NCBI GenBank assembly: GCA_963971305.1
Contig: OZ020311.1
Location: 3,224,001-3,288,000, forward strand
Origin: Arcuatula senhousia
Lineage: Eukaryota; Mollusca; Bivalvia; Mytilida; Mytilidae
Length of the DNA stretch: 64,000 nt
Reading direction: 5' to 3'
The position numbers and the translations under genes are program-made. Shown here in pieces: positions 61,301 through 64,000 of the stretch (its first letter is position 1; every line of letters begins with the position of its first letter). The notes beneath the pieces were generated by a model. That model searched no databases, had not been told where the DNA came from, and saw nothing but the letters and a program-made list of their open reading frames with translations.

Positions 61301-61624
61301 AGAATAGTTTAACATTAGGAAGGGTAGTTAAAAAGTTGGAGTCTTTTCTGTTTATCCACAAAAAACGTTTCACATTGACTCATTTGTATGACGAATTGAT
61401 AGAGTTTATGAAAAAACAGTTTTAATTGCCATTTATCCTTAAGTTTGTTGAGTTAAATAATTCTATTCAAAATCAAGTTTCCTTACGATATTTCTTAATT
61501 ATTTGATTTCTTTGGAACGTTATAAAATACCATTTATCATATACTATTTTGTCTTATTAAATAATTCTTATTCTTTAAGAACACCAAACGAATGACCTCA
61601 GCTTTTTTAAAAAGCTAATCTTGT
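58328..61624 (-). mobile_element. Tag-hairpin element, unit B copy
   Basis: It corresponds to 47650-50946 at offset 10,678, including the internal insertion. Confidence 0.68.
58766..59940. mobile_element. CTGCAGC-rich TIR element, unit B copy
   Basis: It corresponds to 48088-49262 at offset 10,678. Confidence 0.8.
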
Positions 61625-64000
61625 AATGAAATGTGTTAAAGAATAATTTATATTATAGAATAATGATTGATATTTCAATTACCTGCATTACGTCACATTG
61701 TCACAGATTTAGACTGAGTAGTTTTAACGCGGACACTAATCGGAATCTCGGGTTTTGTCCCCGAATACATTGATATGTTGAAAAAATACCAATATTTTTC
61801 GTATTTACCTTTTAAATCACATTCAAAACTTAATACAGGCAATAATTGTCAGTTTTATTCATTAAGTAGCTCTAATATTCGTTTGCCGTTTTAATTATCT
61901 TCCGAGCTAAAACTTCGAAAAACAGTTTATGCACCACGTGCAAGAACTATGAAAGTTTTCAATCAAAGAAAGTATCATGAGTATAGTGCGCATGCTTAAA
62001 GCTCATCTTCATCTCATAAATATGAATTTTTGTAAAACTTTACAAATATTATATGTTTTTTTTCCATTTTTGAAGCAATAAGGTACCCTAGTGGTATTTT
62101 GAACGTTTGTATCTTTCTAAATAAACAACACGAATAGTCTATCGACAATTTTTTGGTTTACCAAAAAATAATTTTTCGTAGACAATATGCCTTTAATGCA
62201 AATCGAATCAATTGCCGAGCTGTTCTGCAACCGATTTTCACGAAATAAAATCCAGTAAAAAGAAAACAAAATAGAGATTATTTGTTTAATTTTGAGTAAA
62301 ATCGTAACATCGCTGTTTTTTAAGATATTGCAAGTAGAACTCAAGTGTACATTTTACGATTCAATTTCCCGTTAAAATCAATGCAAAAAAATATAAAATA
62401 AATATTAAACAAGCTTTTATGTATTATTAATTTTTAAATTATTCATTTACCCTGAAGTTGAAAACAAGCTGATGCTTCTTTAAACTCAATCCCTATTCAG
62501 CTTCCAGTTTGCGACTGTGGCATCTGTTACGGCCCCCATTGAGCTTACCATTGTCGAACTCTACAAAGAGGTTCTTTACTTGCATGGAACAACCTTTCTT
62601 CGTCCTTTCCGAAGGAATAACTTCGTATCACAAATTGTGTCAAGCAATAACCACTACATCACTGATTTTCAATTTATTTGCCATTTTTATTTAATATTAA
62701 TAATTGAATGTTTGTATTTGAATGTTTCATTGGCGTGTAAAACCGTTGACTGTAGCACATTTTGAATGAAGCGCTTCATGTTAAAATCAATGGTTTTACA
62801 ATCTACACAGTGTATAACCGGACAGTAAGCGATCACGGAAGTTGGTCACTGTCCGGTGGTAAAATCCTAGTTGTATGTTATTTTTCTCCAAAATTTTTGT
62901 GGTTTTTAGTGTGTATGAACACTCTATAATATCGATTAGGAACAAAGATAAGTTGAATTTATACCTTGCTCATTTATGGAACTTTTTAACGTTTCTTTTT
63001 GTATTCTTGACAATTCAAAATGTTAAAAAATTTCAATTGATCATCAGTGTTTGAACATTTTTTCCTTCATCGCTTAGCACATATTTGGAATTTTCACACA
63101 AACTGCAATGATTTGATTAATATTTTTATCATTATCTCAAAGGGCAGTTGATAGACTCTCTACATTGACAATGGTAGTTAAGATAAAATAAACAATTTTG
63201 TTTAAAACATCAAGTTTTGTAGTTTTGGCATAATCGTTTACTGTCCGATTAATTGGTCGTTTATTTTTTGTGGGTGTCCGATTAATTGCCTGCTTTGAAT
63301 CCTCAGGGTTTGAATAAAAAAGTTATAATTTCAAATTACATGACGTATTCCCAATTCCTGTTTTATATTCTAGAGGTGCTTATTCAAAGGCTTATGAATA
63401 TATTTTCATATTTTTATGATAATCTATTTCGTTGTGTGTTTGGTTTATTTATTTATTGTACAGAATAAATGTGGGAGCTCAAAATAGTCTCTACTGTTGG
63501 ATTCGAAAAAAATAAATGAAGCAGTGTTCATAACAAAATGGAAATCCATTCAACAAGATGATAAAAGAAAGGGCGATTAACAGATATGAGTACATTTAAA
63601 ACCCTGGGCCTACTTTTTGCATGTCACTTGCATTGTGTATGACTTATTAATGCAAATGTCAAAATGGTTCATAAAGAGCTTTCCATTAACTGGAATCTTA
63701 TGAAACAAATTTTCTTATCACATTGGACAGCCAGTGTACTGAGATATTTGAGTCATTCAATGTTCATTTACTTGTATTCATTAACGAACAACGTGCTCAA
63801 AACAGTAAAAGTCCCGTTAAGATGTGCAAAAAATTTAGATCTAGATCATGGACGTAATGGAGCTGCCAACTGTTGGTAGATCCATTTTTCATATTAATAA
63901 TCATAATAATAAAAAGCTGAACAATTAATGATTTAAGTTGGTTTAAGAAATTTGGTAAGCCTTAGCGACTGTGAATGCAAATTATCACGAAAGGTTTATT

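Larger units (their letters stand above)
43640..64000 (+). repeat. Head-to-tail tandem duplication, period 10,678 bp
   Basis: Unit A (43640-54317) recurs from 54318 to the window end (64000 matches 53322), always at offset 10,678. All open frames compared are identical, and no net indel was seen. The only difference noticed is C10A7 at 43925-43941 against C8A9 at 54603-54619. The left edge shares only AAA at the junction. The last 995 bp of unit A (53323-54317) has no second copy visible inside the window. Confidence 0.95.

Overview
The window is AT-rich, gene-poor metazoan nuclear DNA. It has spliced genes with GT/AG introns, long AT-rich introns and dense layers of mobile elements. The repeat vocabulary fits a bivalve mollusc, probably a mussel of the Mytilus type. 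Examples are elements carrying a GTCCGTCGTC microsatellite with an AGCTCACCTG end, tag-hairpin elements, and retroelement tails ending in a GGCACCAATGGGGCA-type sequence. This organism assignment is inference; no marker gene was compared.

Only two cellular genes are recognisable. (1) Three plus-strand exons at 18169-20155 encode a rhodopsin-class GPCR from the end of TM1 to the stop. It is most like melatonin receptors; the first exon (N-terminus and start of TM1) was not found. (2) The first three coding exons of an unconventional myosin lie at 43090-44405 (start codon, IAINP loop, GESGAGKT P-loop). The rest of the motor is not visible and should lie beyond the right edge.

From 43640 the sequence repeats head to tail with a period of 10,678 bp. 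Unit A is 43640-54317; unit B starts at 54318 and is still running at 64000. The left breakpoint is 3 bp inside myosin exon 2. Unit B therefore holds an acceptor-less exon 2 and an intact second P-loop exon. The copies look almost identical, so this is either a very recent duplication or an uncollapsed haplotype in the assembly.

The remainder is accessory DNA. 1-6000 holds dispersed repeats, a 345-bp palindrome of 21-bp repeats and a 2.2-kb terminal-inverted-repeat (TIR) element. 7798-9752 is an intact gag-only LTR retrotransposon on the minus strand with TAAC target duplications. 10-14 kb and 20-32 kb contain decayed reverse-transcriptase copies and their 3' tails. 15.9-18 kb and 29-34.4 kb contain nested elements, three deep in the second case. 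36.3-41 kb holds a tandem-core element and a TIR element with a CTAAC target duplication. 42.3 kb holds a MITE. 44.4-54 kb (and its copy) is an intron packed with the same element classes.

The most interesting pattern is a set of about eight elements. Each starts with a short hairpin followed by a private tag of about 8-12 bp, and ends in a hairpin built from that same tag. The tags differ between elements while the pairing is kept. This resembles the asymmetric terminal inverted repeats described for Helentron-type rolling-circle transposons.
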